NCBI GenBank assembly: GCA_905233385.1
Contig: CAJOEH010000003.1
Coordinates: 1-64,000, forward strand
Length of the DNA: 64,000 nucleotides
Source of the DNA: an uncultured Oscillospiraceae bacterium
GTDB taxonomy: Bacteria; Bacillota; Clostridia; Oscillospirales; Oscillospiraceae
Direction: 5' to 3'
Shown: positions 44,455 to 53,578 of the stretch, in pieces
How the letters are laid out: each line of letters opens with the position of its first letter
Numbering within the stretch: the stretch's first letter is position 1
Program-made: the position numbers and the translations under genes
The notes under the pieces: generated by a model
Told to the model about the DNA's origin: nothing
What the model saw: the letters and a program-made list of their open reading frames with translations, nothing else
Database searches by the model: none

Positions 44455-46806
44455 TTAGTCCATATCCGTCGTGTCGGCAAACAGTACGGTAATTGTCGTG
44501 CCGCGTTCGACCTGCGTGCCGGGCGGGATGTCCTGCGCTGTCACGACGACGTGGCCGCGCTTCGAGTCCGTGCCCTTCGCCTGCAGGTACAGGCCGGCGT
44601 CGTTGAGCGCGCGCGTCGCCTCCTCGACCGTTTTCCCGAAGAGGTCGGGCACGTTCACCTTCCCGGTCGGCATGGTGTCGTCGGTGTAGAGCAGGACGGT
44701 CGAACCGCCCGGCAGCAGTCTTCCCGCCGCGGGGATCTGGCTGACTACACGGCTGCCGCTGCCGATCACGCGATAATCCAGCTGTGCTTCTTTCAATGCC
44801 GCGGCGGCTTCACTCTTCGTCATGTCTTTTATGTCCGGCATGCGGACGCTGACGCGGCTCAGGTCGCCGTCCTCGTATTCCGGCGAAACGCCGAGATACG
44901 GCAGAATATCTTCAAAGACCGCGGCGACGGTCGGCGCGGCCATCACGCCGCCGGAGATATAGATCCCGCTCGTCGGATCCGGGGTGTCGAGCGCGATCAG
45001 CACGACGTAGCGCGGGGCCTGCATCGGCGCGATGCCGACGAAGGAGACGATCTTGTCGTTCGTGAGCTGGCCGTTCTCCTCGCGCTGGTCGGTCTTTTCC
45101 GCGGTGCCGGTCTTGCCGCCGATGCGGAAGCCCGCCACGTTGGCGTTCTTCGCCGTGCCCTCGGTGACAACCGATTCGATCAGCTCGCACATCGTCGCGG
45201 AGGTCTGTTCGGATATGACCTGCCGGACGACCTCGCGCCCCTGCTGACGGACGATCTCTCCATTCTCGTCGAGCACCTGAGAGACGACGTAAGGCTTGAG
45301 CAGATAGCCGCCGTTGACGACCGCACAGACGGCGCGGACGAGCTGGATCGGCGTCGGCTTGACCGTCTGGCCGAAGGAGGTCGCGATCAGATAGCTCGTG
45401 CCGTAAGTGTCATAATTGGAAAGGCGTTCCTTCGTGTGGAAGATGCCGCCCGATTCGCCGGGCAGGTCGATCCCCGTCGGCTCCAACAGCCCGAACGCCT
45501 TGCAGTAGTCGTAAAAGGTCTCGCCGCCGATCTTCAGCCCGATGTGCGCGAAGGCGAGGTTGCAGGAGTTCTGCAGGGCCTGCGCCGTCGTTTCCGAGCC
45601 GTGGCCCTGATGCCGCCAGCAGTTCAGCGGCTGGGAGCGGCCCTCGAAGGTCTCTCTGCCGCCGCAGTAGAAGGTGTCGCTTAGCGTCACCGCTCCGCTG
45701 TCCAGCCCTGCGGCAAGCGTGATCAGCTTGAAGGTCGAGCCGGGCTCGTAGCCGTCGGACACACAGCGGTTGCGCCACTGGCGCAGACGCTCCGCCGCGA
45801 CGGCGTTGTTGTAATCGTCGATCGCCTGCTGCCGCTCCGTACTGTTCTCCGGCAGCTCCATTGCCGCGTCGTAGAGCGCTTCCAGCTGCGCGTCCTTCTC
45901 GGGGTCGAAGATCGTCAGATACTGATTCGGATCGTAGCCGCCGATCGTGGACATGGCGACGATCTCGCCGGTCTGCGCGTCCATGACGATGCCGAACGCG
46001 CCGTTTTTCACGCCGTAGCGGTCGATCGCGTCGCGCATCTGCTTTTCCAGCGCCCGCTGCACGGTCAGGTCGATCGTCAGCACCAGGCTGTCTCCGTCCG
46101 TCGCCTCGTAGTAGGTCTCGTAGGAGTACAGCATTTCGGTCTCGTTGTTGCCCTTCGTCGTGATGACCGCGCCGGCGGTGCCCTCCAAAGCGCCGTTATA
46201 GTAAGCCTCCAAGCCCTCCGAGCCCTTGTTCTCCACGTTGGTGAACCCCAGGAGCTGGGACGCGACTTCGTGGTTAGGATAATAGCGCAGGGAGTCCGGC
46301 TCCAGATGGACGCCGACGATCTCGTTGTCGCTGACGAACTGCCGCACCGCGTCGCAGGTTTCTTTCGGCTGCTTGCGGCGCAGCACCTTGTAGCGCATGG
46401 AGGTGTCCGCCGCCTGCTTCCTGATATACGCCTCGTCCAGATCCAGAATCGAGGCGAGGTTGCTCGCCAAAAAGTCGATATCGACCTTGTTCTGATACAG
46501 TTCCAGCGGGTCGAGGAAAATGTTCTCCACGCTGACGGACGCCGCCAGCACTTCCATGTTCCGGTCGTAGATCGTGCCGCGGCTCGCCGTCACGCTGGTC
46601 GAGCGCGTCTGGTTGCTGATCGCCTTGGACTGATAATACTCATGGTCGATCAGCATGAGTTTGACCAGTCTGCCCGCCACGACAGCAAACGCAGCGATCC
46701 CGAACAGGATCAGCAGGACGAACACGCCCCTTCGAACGTAGGTGTCGGACACGCTCCGCGCCCTGCGCAGGCGCATTCTCCTCGGACTGGCCGCCGTTTG
46801 CTTCAT
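44455..46806 (-). CDS. Class B penicillin-binding protein (FtsI/SpoVD type) with two PASTA domains
   Basis: 783 residues. A short basic cytoplasmic end and one transmembrane helix (about 25-50) precede a dimerisation domain and the transpeptidase domain. The active-site serine is in PGSTFKL (SxxK), with the expected SCN-like (QNSCNLAF) and KTG (GGKTGTAEK) motifs. Two C-terminal PASTA domains follow (about 650-715 and 720-783). It crosslinks septal glycan with FtsW. The cluster has only one such gene; B. subtilis has pbpB and spoVD here, and which one this replaces is not clear. GGGGAAG precedes the ATG at 46804-46806. Confidence 0.93.
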   Translation of the reverse strand: MKQTAASPRRMRLRRARSVSDTYVRRGVFVLLILFGIAAFAVVAGRLVKLMLIDHEYYQSKAISNQTRSTSVTASRGTIYDRNMEVLAASVSVENIFLDPLELYQNKVDIDFLASNLASILDLDEAYIRKQAADTSMRYKVLRRKQPKETCDAVRQFVSDNEIVGVHLEPDSLRYYPNHEVASQLLGFTNVENKGSEGLEAYYNGALEGTAGAVITTKGNNETEMLYSYETYYEATDGDSLVLTIDLTVQRALEKQMRDAIDRYGVKNGAFGIVMDAQTGEIVAMSTIGGYDPNQYLTIFDPEKDAQLEALYDAAMELPENSTERQQAIDDYNNAVAAERLRQWRNRCVSDGYEPGSTFKLITLAAGLDSGAVTLSDTFYCGGRETFEGRSQPLNCWRHQGHGSETTAQALQNSCNLAFAHIGLKIGGETFYDYCKAFGLLEPTGIDLPGESGGIFHTKERLSNYDTYGTSYLIATSFGQTVKPTPIQLVRAVCAVVNGGYLLKPYVVSQVLDENGEIVRQQGREVVRQVISEQTSATMCELIESVVTEGTAKNANVAGFRIGGKTGTAEKTDQREENGQLTNDKIVSFVGIAPMQAPRYVVLIALDTPDPTSGIYISGGVMAAPTVAAVFEDILPYLGVSPEYEDGDLSRVSVRMPDIKDMTKSEAAAALKEAQLDYRVIGSGSRVVSQIPAAGRLLPGGSTVLLYTDDTMPTGKVNVPDLFGKTVEEATRALNDAGLYLQAKGTDSKRGHVVVTAQDIPPGTQVERGTTITVLFADTTDMD

Positions 46807-46896
46807 GCATCTTCCCCGCTCCGGAATATAGTTCAAAAACATGGGCGGGGATTACATTCACCGCCCATGCTCTGCTTGTTTACTATATGTCGCAGG

Positions 46897-47406
46897 CTAT
46901 GAGAAGTATTCCGCCGCGTCGCGGAACAAATTTCGGAATGCGTCAAAGACCTGCTCGAAAATATTGCGTTCTTCCGGAACGTCGAAAACCTGCGTGGTAT
47001 CGCCGGCTGCAATTTCTATTTCGCGGATCTGTGACGGTTGGGCCTCGCGCATCCCGAGCTGTCGGGCGCGCTGCTCCACCTGTTTCAGATCCAGAGACTG
47101 CTCGTAGGTCGCCGTCAGGCGTTCCTGCTCCTGCGTCAGCGCGGCGCGGGTGTCCTGCAGGGCGCTGACCTTGCTCTGCTCCTCGAACATGCGGACGAAG
47201 CTGAAAACGACGAGCAGGAGCATGAAGAGCGCGACCGCGCCGCCCACGATCGTGAACGGAGAGACGACGAGACGCAGTTTTTCCTTCGGTTTTTCCTGCG
47301 CCGGAACGTCGGGCAGTCTTTGGGGACGTTCCAGCGGCCGCGCCGTGCTTTCCTGCGTGAAGATATTCAGCGCCGCAGATCCGTTCGTACGGTATTGCTC
47401 TGCCAC
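46897..47406 (-). CDS. ftsL: FtsL-like septum protein
   Basis: 169 residues with a proline/Arg-rich cytoplasmic tail, one transmembrane helix (about 48-70, SPFTIVGGAVALFMLLLVVF) and a periplasmic coiled coil (about 75-115). The cysteine-free layout and position between rsmH and the PBP fit FtsL. A C-terminal Asp/Phe-rich extension (about 130-169) is unusual. Translation begins at GTG (47404-47406) with AAGGGGGC upstream. FtsL joins DivIC and FtsQ. Confidence 0.82.
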   Translation of the reverse strand: MAEQYRTNGSAALNIFTQESTARPLERPQRLPDVPAQEKPKEKLRLVVSPFTIVGGAVALFMLLLVVFSFVRMFEEQSKVSALQDTRAALTQEQERLTATYEQSLDLKQVEQRARQLGMREAQPSQIREIEIAAGDTTQVFDVPEERNIFEQVFDAFRNLFRDAAEYFS

Positions 47407-47429
47407 CGGGTTCGCCCCCTTTCATTCGT

Positions 47430-48362
47430 TCAGATTTTTTCCGCGACCCGCAGCTTCGCGCTTCGGGCGCGGGGATTCTCGTTCAGCTCCGTTTCGCCGG
47501 AGAGAACGGGTTTTCTTGTGATGATCCGCGCGATCGGCTTTTTCCCGCAGACGCAGACCGGAAACTCCGGCGGGCAGGTGCAGCCGCGCGCCGCCTGCTG
47601 CATTTCGCTCTTGACGATGCGGTCTTCGAGCGAATGGAACGTGATGACGCAAAGCCGTCCGCCGGGGTTGAGACGGCGGAACGCCGCCTGCATCAGCTTG
47701 CTGACCGCGCCGAGCTCGTCGTTGACCGCGATGCGGATCGCCTGAAAGCTCCGCTTCGCCGGGTGCTGTTTTTCGCGCAGCGCCTGCGGCGGCATCACGC
47801 CGCGGATCACGTCGACGAGTTCCAGCGTCGTTTCGATCGGCGCAAGCTCGCGCTTTTTCACGATACTCGCGGCGATCTGCGGCGCGTAGCGTTCTTCGCC
47901 GTAATCGTACAGGATCCTGCGCAGGTCCTCCTGCGGCCAGGTATTGACCACGTCGTACGCTCTCAAAGCGTCCTCGCGGTTCATGCGCATATCCAGCGGC
48001 GCGTCCGCCATATAGGAAAAGCCGCGCGCCGCGTCGTCGAGCTGCGGGGAGGATACGCCCAGATCGAAGAGCATCCCGTCGACGGCTCCGATCCCGAGGC
48101 CGTTCAGGATCGTATCCAGCTCGGAAAAGTTGGAATGCACGATCGTCACGCGGTCCAGAAACGGCGCAAGGCGCTCGCGCGCCGCTTCCAGCGCGGCGGT
48201 GTCGCGGTCGACGCCGATCAGCCGACCTGTCGTCAGCCGCTTCGCGATCTCATAGGAATGTCCCGCGCCGCCGAGCGTGCCGTCTAAATAGATCCCGTCC
48301 GGTTTGATCGCCAAATATTCGATGCATTCGTCCAGCAGGACGGACTTATGTGAGAATTCCAT
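47430..48362 (-). CDS. rsmH: 16S rRNA (cytosine-1402-N4) methyltransferase
   Basis: 310 residues. The SAM site GTLGGAGHSYEI (about 31-42) and the MraW motifs RGFSYMADAPLDMRM and FHSLEDRIVK identify it. It modifies C1402 in the ribosomal P site. Its ATG overlaps the mraZ stop by one base (TGATG). Confidence 0.96.
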   Translation of the reverse strand: MEFSHKSVLLDECIEYLAIKPDGIYLDGTLGGAGHSYEIAKRLTTGRLIGVDRDTAALEAARERLAPFLDRVTIVHSNFSELDTILNGLGIGAVDGMLFDLGVSSPQLDDAARGFSYMADAPLDMRMNREDALRAYDVVNTWPQEDLRRILYDYGEERYAPQIAASIVKKRELAPIETTLELVDVIRGVMPPQALREKQHPAKRSFQAIRIAVNDELGAVSKLMQAAFRRLNPGGRLCVITFHSLEDRIVKSEMQQAARGCTCPPEFPVCVCGKKPIARIITRKPVLSGETELNENPRARSAKLRVAEKI

Positions 48363-48787
48363 CAGAAGCCGAGCTCTTCCATCACGGCGGCGATCGCCTC
48401 GGGCGTGAGGAACTTCTCCTCCTCCGCCGCGTAGCGTTCAGCCGACCAGATCTCCGCGCGGCCCGCCTGGCCGAGGAAGACGACCTCCTGCGTGATCCCC
48501 GCGTACTCGCGGAAGGATTCCGGCAGGAGGAATCTCCCCTGCTTGTCCGGCTCGCACTTGGCGACGTTCGCGAAGAAGAAGCGCATGGCGCGCGCCTTGG
48601 AGGACGGCAGCTCGTTGCAGTGGTCGAGCACCTTCCGCCATTCTTCCTCGGGATAGACCGTCAGGCAGGCGTCCGGCGCCTTCGCGATATAGAAGGACGC
48701 GCCGAGCTCGTCACGGAGCTTCGCGGGAACGAACAGTCTTCCCTTCGCATCCAAAGCATGTTGATATTTGCCGTACATTCCCTTCAC
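48362..48787 (-). CDS. mraZ: Transcriptional regulator MraZ
   Basis: 141 residues with two SpoVT/AbrB-like halves, each with the family DxKGR motif (HALDAKGRLFVPAKLR; EPDKQGRFLLPESFRE). MraZ binds repeats at its own promoter and represses the division cluster. AGGTGAAGGG lies before the ATG. It is the first gene of the dcw operon. Confidence 0.95.
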   Translation of the reverse strand: MKGMYGKYQHALDAKGRLFVPAKLRDELGASFYIAKAPDACLTVYPEEEWRKVLDHCNELPSSKARAMRFFFANVAKCEPDKQGRFLLPESFREYAGITQEVVFLGQAGRAEIWSAERYAAEEEKFLTPEAIAAVMEELGF

Positions 48788-48790
48788 CTC

Positions 48791-48830
48791 ACTCCATTTT
48801 GCTCATTTTTCATCCATTTTGCTCCACTTT
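48791..48830 (-). promoter_or_regulatory. MraZ operator: four phased 10-bp repeats
   Basis: On the minus strand four contiguous decamers with no gaps: AAAGTGGAGC (48821-48830), AAAATGGATG (48811-48820), AAAAATGAGC (48801-48810) and AAAATGGAGT (48791-48800). The spacing of one helical turn and the TGG core match the MraZ boxes known in other bacteria. They sit directly downstream of the -10 element, so bound MraZ would block transcription. Confidence 0.85.
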
Positions 48831-48836
48831 GATATT

Positions 48837-48865
48837 AGTATACTATTACAGAATTGAAAATGCAA
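48837..48865 (-). promoter_or_regulatory. Promoter of the dcw cluster
   Basis: Minus strand: TTGCAT (48860-48865), 17 bp, TATACT (48837-48842). The start site would be near 48830, at the first MraZ box. Confidence 0.8.
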
Positions 48866-48958
48866 TCACTTTTTCGCATTTTCTATGGCATTTTTGTGAT
48901 TTTTTTCGGCGTTTTCTGCCGGAATTTCATATTTTTGAACATATGTTTTATTTTGAAG

Positions 48959-48998
48959 CAAAAAACACCCCGTATCTCGTTACAAGATACGGGGTGTT
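48959..48998 (-). terminator. Terminator of the molybdenum hydroxylase operon
   Basis: A 14-bp stem (48964-48977 with 48985-48998) with a loop of seven, followed by a U-run on the minus strand. It follows the last gene of the operon after one REP-like palindrome. Confidence 0.9.
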
Positions 48999-49021
48999 CT
49001 CAGTTGTTCAAAACCGGAAGG

Positions 49022-49064
49022 GACAGATTGCCACGCCGGTTTTCAACCGGCGTGGCAATGACAT
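49022..49064. repeat. REP-like palindrome (ATTGCC...GGCAAT family), single copy
   Basis: A perfect 15-bp stem (49027-49041 with 49045-49059, loop TTC) flanked by ACAG and GACA. The same outer sequence, CAGATTGCC...GGCAATGACA, recurs several times at 56400-56776 with different inner stems. It lies in the 3' region of the molybdenum hydroxylase transcript. Confidence 0.8.
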
Positions 49065-49118
49065 GCGTGTTAAGAATCACTCTGTTTCGACGGTTTGGGG
49101 CTTCATTGGCTGCCTGAA

Positions 49119-51998
49119 TCAGATCTTTCCAAGCGCCTTCAGGATCTTTTCCGGCGTCATCGGCCAGTCTCTGAGCCACACGCCGCAGGCGTCGTGGATG
49201 GCGATGCCGATCGCGGGTGCCGCGCCGTTGCAGGCGATCTCGGAGATGGACTTCGCGCCGAAGGGGCCGAACTTGTCGTCGACGTCGACGAGGACGGACT
49301 TGAAGTCGTCCGGCGCTTCGTTGATCATCGGCGCGCCGTAGTCGGTCAGGTTGGCGTTGACGCACTTGCCGTTTTCGTCGAGGTACATGCCCTCGTACAG
49401 GCTGTGGCCGATGGACTTCATGACCGCGCCGTAGATCTGCGTCAGGGCGCATTCCGGGTTGATCGGCGTGCCGGCGTCCTGCAGGGCGTAGAACTTCTGC
49501 ACCTTGATCTCGCCGGTCTTCACGTTGACCGCGACCTGCGCGAAGTGCGCGCCGTACGGGACGGAGGAAGCCGTCGTGATAAAGCTGCCGTGGGCGATCA
49601 TCTGTCCCCTGCCGCCGCCGGAGGTGGCGGTGTGGGTCAGCTCATAGTAGCTGATCGACGCGCCGGTGGCCTTGGAGTAAACCTCGCCGGGCGCGCGGAC
49701 GTCCAGATCCTCGACCTTCTCCTCGAGCTGCAGCGCCGCCTCTTTCAGGATCAGCTCTTTGAGCTTTTTGGAAGCGACGAGGGACGCGTTGCCGGAGAAG
49801 AACGTGCCGGAGGACGCGTAGGAACCGGTATCGAACGCGCAGGCGTCGGTATCGCCGGAGACGACGGTGATGCGGTCCATCGGGAGCTTCAGCACTTCGG
49901 CGACGATCTTCGCGGAGATCGTGTCGAGGCCGGTGCCGAGGTCTGCGCCGCCGCTGTTGAGGATGACCGTGCCGTCGGTCTCGAGCTTCGCGATCGCTTC
50001 CGCGTGGTCAAGGCCCGGCAGGCCGGAGCCCTGCATGATCATGGCGAAACCCTTGCCGATCTTCCAGTCGGGATCGTCGGAGACTTCCTTCTTGCCCCAC
50101 TCGATCATCTGGCAGCCCTTTTCGATGGCTTCGTCCAGGCCGCAGGAGCCGACGGGTACGACCGCGCCTTCGCGGCCTTCGCCGAGGCCCTTGAGGATCT
50201 CGAGCATATAGCCTTCCTCGACGTGGTTCTTCTCGATCATCAGCTTGAAGTCGACGCCGAGCTTTTCCGCAAGCTCCGCCATCGCCATCATGATGCCGTA
50301 GTTGCCCTTGGGCGTGCCGTAGCCCTGATAGGCGCCGGCGGGCGGGGTGTTGGTGTAGAAGACCTTGAGGTCGTACGCCATGTTGTCGACCTTGAACAGC
50401 GGCAGGGTCTTCGAGCAGCTGTTCATCGGGACGGTCAGGCAGTGGTTGCCGAACGGGCCGGTGTTGGCACAGACTTCGAGGAAGATCGCCGTGATCGTGC
50501 CGTCCTTCTTGCCGCCCATCTTGACGCGGACGCGCATCGGGTGGCGAGTGGAGTTGGCGATGAATTCTTCCTCACGGGTGTTTCTGTAGTAAACGGGCTT
50601 GCCGGTGATCCACGCGGCGTAGCCGGTCAGCTCTTCGACCAGAATGTCCTGCTTCGCGCCGTAGCCGCCGCCGACACGCTCCTTGATGACGTGGATCTTG
50701 TTCTCGGGGATGCCGCAGACCCAGCTCACGATTCTTCTGACGTGGTAGGGCACCTGCGTGGAGCAGTTGAGCACCAGTCTGCCCTGCTCGACGTGGGCGT
50801 AGCAGACGTGCGGCTCCAGCGGCGTATGCTGGATCTGACTCGTCTGATAGGTGTGGTCGACGACCGCGTCCGCCTCGGCAAAGGCCTTCTCCACGTCGCC
50901 GATGCCGCCCTTGTTGGATGCGGCGATGTTCTTCTGGATGTTCGCGCCGAGCGGGAACTGATAGATGACCTTGCCCTCGCGGGGATCGCCCGCTCTGGCG
51001 TTGAATTCGTCCAGATCGGCGGGAGCGCCGGCGTTGTACTGCACGGGGCCGTTGTGCACGAGCGGCGCGCCGGGCGCCATCGCCTCTTCGACGGTATAGA
51101 CGGCTTCGGTCGGCTCGTATTCGACTTTGATCAGGGAGGCCGCCTTGTCGGCGATCTCCTTCGTTCTTGCCACGATGCCCGCGACGCGGTCGCCGACGTG
51201 GCGCACCTTGCGGTTGAACAGGCGGCGGTCATGCGGCGACGGTTCTGGGTTGCCCTGGCCTGCCTGCATGTAGTAGACGTCCGGGCAGTTCTCCGCGGTG
51301 ATGATCGCGGCGACGCCGTCCAGCTTTTCCGCCTCGGAAATGTCGATTGACTTGATGTACGCGCTCGCGAACGGGCTGCGGATCACGTGCAGCACCCAGG
51401 CGTTCGCGGGGACCTTGTCCTCGACGAAGACCGGCTCGCCGGAGACCAGCGCCGCGCCGTCGATCTTGTCCATCGGCTTGCCGACGATCTCAAGCTTCGG
51501 ACGGAAGGAGGGCGCGATCTCGCTCTGATACGCGCCGGTGTCGCGCAGTTCGATCGCCAGCTTGACGGCAAGATAGTAATGCTCATAGCCGGCGTCACGG
51601 ATGAAAATGCCGGTCAGAACTTCTTTGATTTCCTCTCTGGTGGGGTACGGCTTCTGTTCCAGCAGCCACGTCAGGATCAGCGCGGCCGTCGGCGCGTTGT
51701 ACGCGCTGGCAACGATGCCCGCGGAGATCATGGCCTTCTGCACGAAGTTGAGCTCTCTGCCGTTCAGAAGGCCTTCCGCCGTGCGGATCTCGGCGCCTTC
51801 CGCCTGATACAGGAGGATGAGGTTGGAGTAACGCAGCTTTCCGTTGAAAACGATCGTATCGGAGCCGGCAAAGCCTTCCGCGTCGTCGCTGTCACGGACG
51901 GAGAGATAGCCGCTGCGGTAGAGAACGTCCCGTAACCGCTCGGCAGGCTCGCCGGTCAGCGTGCGAAGCTCGCCGTTGATCTTGCATTTAAATTCCAT
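49119..51998 (-). CDS. Molybdenum hydroxylase large subunit fused to a cysteine-free [2Fe-2S]-like domain
   Basis: 959 residues of the xanthine dehydrogenase/aldehyde oxidase family. Residues about 1-160 align with the two-part ferredoxin domain of this family, but all eight cluster cysteines are missing: the CxxxxC-GAC loop reads DSDDAEGFAGS, QCGxC reads ASAYN and CRC reads FIRDAGY. Residues about 165-959 form the molybdopterin-binding part, with GGGYGAKQDI and FGAKSISEIA, where the catalytic Glu is kept. The domain can therefore fold like a ferredoxin but should not hold iron-sulfur clusters. The substrate is unknown. It is last in the operon, six bases after the second FAD-like gene. Confidence 0.88.
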   Translation of the reverse strand: MEFKCKINGELRTLTGEPAERLRDVLYRSGYLSVRDSDDAEGFAGSDTIVFNGKLRYSNLILLYQAEGAEIRTAEGLLNGRELNFVQKAMISAGIVASAYNAPTAALILTWLLEQKPYPTREEIKEVLTGIFIRDAGYEHYYLAVKLAIELRDTGAYQSEIAPSFRPKLEIVGKPMDKIDGAALVSGEPVFVEDKVPANAWVLHVIRSPFASAYIKSIDISEAEKLDGVAAIITAENCPDVYYMQAGQGNPEPSPHDRRLFNRKVRHVGDRVAGIVARTKEIADKAASLIKVEYEPTEAVYTVEEAMAPGAPLVHNGPVQYNAGAPADLDEFNARAGDPREGKVIYQFPLGANIQKNIAASNKGGIGDVEKAFAEADAVVDHTYQTSQIQHTPLEPHVCYAHVEQGRLVLNCSTQVPYHVRRIVSWVCGIPENKIHVIKERVGGGYGAKQDILVEELTGYAAWITGKPVYYRNTREEEFIANSTRHPMRVRVKMGGKKDGTITAIFLEVCANTGPFGNHCLTVPMNSCSKTLPLFKVDNMAYDLKVFYTNTPPAGAYQGYGTPKGNYGIMMAMAELAEKLGVDFKLMIEKNHVEEGYMLEILKGLGEGREGAVVPVGSCGLDEAIEKGCQMIEWGKKEVSDDPDWKIGKGFAMIMQGSGLPGLDHAEAIAKLETDGTVILNSGGADLGTGLDTISAKIVAEVLKLPMDRITVVSGDTDACAFDTGSYASSGTFFSGNASLVASKKLKELILKEAALQLEEKVEDLDVRAPGEVYSKATGASISYYELTHTATSGGGRGQMIAHGSFITTASSVPYGAHFAQVAVNVKTGEIKVQKFYALQDAGTPINPECALTQIYGAVMKSIGHSLYEGMYLDENGKCVNANLTDYGAPMINEAPDDFKSVLVDVDDKFGPFGAKSISEIACNGAAPAIGIAIHDACGVWLRDWPMTPEKILKALGKI

Positions 51999-52003
51999 CG
52001 CGC

Positions 52004-52696
52004 TTACCTCCCCTGTTCAAAAACGATCTTGGCAAGATACTTCTTGTAGTCCGCGCCGCCGGTCAGATCGTCCTTGTACGCCAGCTTTTCATAGATCGCG
52101 GGGCTGTCGCCGACAGCGAGACCGCTGCCGTGGACGGTGAGGGCGTACACGCTGCCGCTCTGGGCCGCGATCACGGCGGCGTGGGAGGCGGCGGTGTTGC
52201 CGAAGCGCTTGACCCAGCCGGTACGGTCGGGATCAAGGAGGATCGCCTCGATGACCGGCGTACAGCCGCAGCGCAGGAAGTCGGCGACGGGGATCTCCTT
52301 CTCGCCTTCCTTCGTGCAAAGCAGCAGGGTCGCCTCCGCCGCGCACATCGCGGCAGCGAGGTAGCTGTCGTCCCGGCGCAGCGCGAGGTTGCCGCCGACG
52401 GTCGCGGCATTCCGCTTCTCAAAGGAGGAACAGAACTTCGCCGCTTCCTTCAAAAACGCGGGAACGAGCGGGCTTTCGACGACCTCCTGCAATGTCGCAA
52501 GGCCGCCGATCCGCAGCTTGCCGTCCTTGACTTCGATCTTCGTATCAACAAGGCCGTTGAGGTCGATCAGGTCCTTGCCCGCGGCCTCGGAGCCGAGGCG
52601 CAGGTCGTCGGTGCCGCCGGCGAGATAAACGGAATCGTCCGCGTGGTCCGCCCGCAGGGCGACCGCCTCGCGGAGGGTGGTCGGTTTGTAGATCAT
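52004..52696 (-). CDS. Short FAD-binding subunit of a molybdenum hydroxylase
   Basis: 230 residues of the CoxM/XdhB type, shorter than the usual 280-290. FAD motifs AGGTDDLRLG (about 27-36) and ATVGGNLALRRD (about 98-109) are kept, but the C-terminal CO-dehydrogenase-flavoprotein-like domain is reduced (about 165-230). It is encoded beside the large subunit whose ferredoxin domain lacks cysteines, suggesting these two form one unit. It lies 15 bp after the other FAD gene. Confidence 0.85.
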   Translation of the reverse strand: MIYKPTTLREAVALRADHADDSVYLAGGTDDLRLGSEAAGKDLIDLNGLVDTKIEVKDGKLRIGGLATLQEVVESPLVPAFLKEAAKFCSSFEKRNAATVGGNLALRRDDSYLAAAMCAAEATLLLCTKEGEKEIPVADFLRCGCTPVIEAILLDPDRTGWVKRFGNTAASHAAVIAAQSGSVYALTVHGSGLAVGDSPAIYEKLAYKDDLTGGADYKKYLAKIVFEQGR

Positions 52697-52711
52697 CGTT
52701 CAGACCTCCGA

Positions 52712-53578
52712 TCATTCGACTCTGCCTGCCGGATGGCCGGCGGCGAGCGCGTCGATAAAGTATGCCAGCATTCTTCTGGTGGAGTTTCTTCTGTATTCCG
52801 GCATCGCGTGCGGGCTGATGACGCCGTTCCACGCGTCCAGGAATTCGTCTTTGACGGCGGGCAGCTCGGAGAGCTTCCTGCCGATCAGCAGTTCTTCCGC
52901 CGCTCTGGATCTTGCGACCTTCGGGCCCGCCGCGCCGGAGGAGGCGCGGAAGTCGACGACGACGCCGTCCCTGACGGTCGCGGCTGCCGAGAGCGTCAGC
53001 TTGGAGATCGCGTTCGCGCGCCGCATACCGATCTTGCGGTAGAAGATGTGGGTAAACTCCTGCGGCGGCAGGATGACTTCGGTGATGATCTCGTCGTCAT
53101 GCAGCGCGGTTTTCTTGCTGCCGAGGATGAAATCGTCGACCTTCATTCTGCGTTCGCCGTCCAGGCTCTTGAGCACGAGCTCGGCGTCGAGCAGGATCAG
53201 CGGCTGCGGCATGTCGCCCTTCGGGGAGGCGTTGCCGATGTTGCCGCCGATGGTCGCGCTGTTGCGCAGGGCGATCGCGCCCATGCGGGAGGCGGCGTCG
53301 ATCAGGAGCGGATGCACCAGCTCGGAGCGGCTGATCTCCGCGGAGGTCGTCAGCGCGCCGATGGACACGCTGCCGTCGGCGTTTTTGCGGATGCCCTTGA
53401 GCTCCTTCACGCCGGTGAGGATCATCACGGGGCCCTTGAACGCGGGCGTAATGCCTGCGCCCATGCTGTTGGAGACCATCAGGTCGGAGCCGCCCGCGAG
53501 GATCGTCGCGTGATACTCTTTGCGGATCTCGAGCGCCTCCTGCAGGGTCTGAGGCATGAAGCATTTTACCTGTTCCAT
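52712..53578 (-). CDS. FAD-binding subunit of molybdenum hydroxylase
   Basis: 288 residues of the CoxM/XdhB type, with FAD-binding motifs ILAGGSDLMVS and ATIGGNIGNASPKGD and a complete C-terminal domain. It passes electrons from the clusters to the final acceptor. The frame runs open into the next gene, but the ATG at 53576-53578 has AAAGGAG and starts the family sequence; it overlaps the end of the iron-sulfur gene by 13 bp. Confidence 0.93.
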   Translation of the reverse strand: MEQVKCFMPQTLQEALEIRKEYHATILAGGSDLMVSNSMGAGITPAFKGPVMILTGVKELKGIRKNADGSVSIGALTTSAEISRSELVHPLLIDAASRMGAIALRNSATIGGNIGNASPKGDMPQPLILLDAELVLKSLDGERRMKVDDFILGSKKTALHDDEIITEVILPPQEFTHIFYRKIGMRRANAISKLTLSAAATVRDGVVVDFRASSGAAGPKVARSRAAEELLIGRKLSELPAVKDEFLDAWNGVISPHAMPEYRRNSTRRMLAYFIDALAAGHPAGRVE

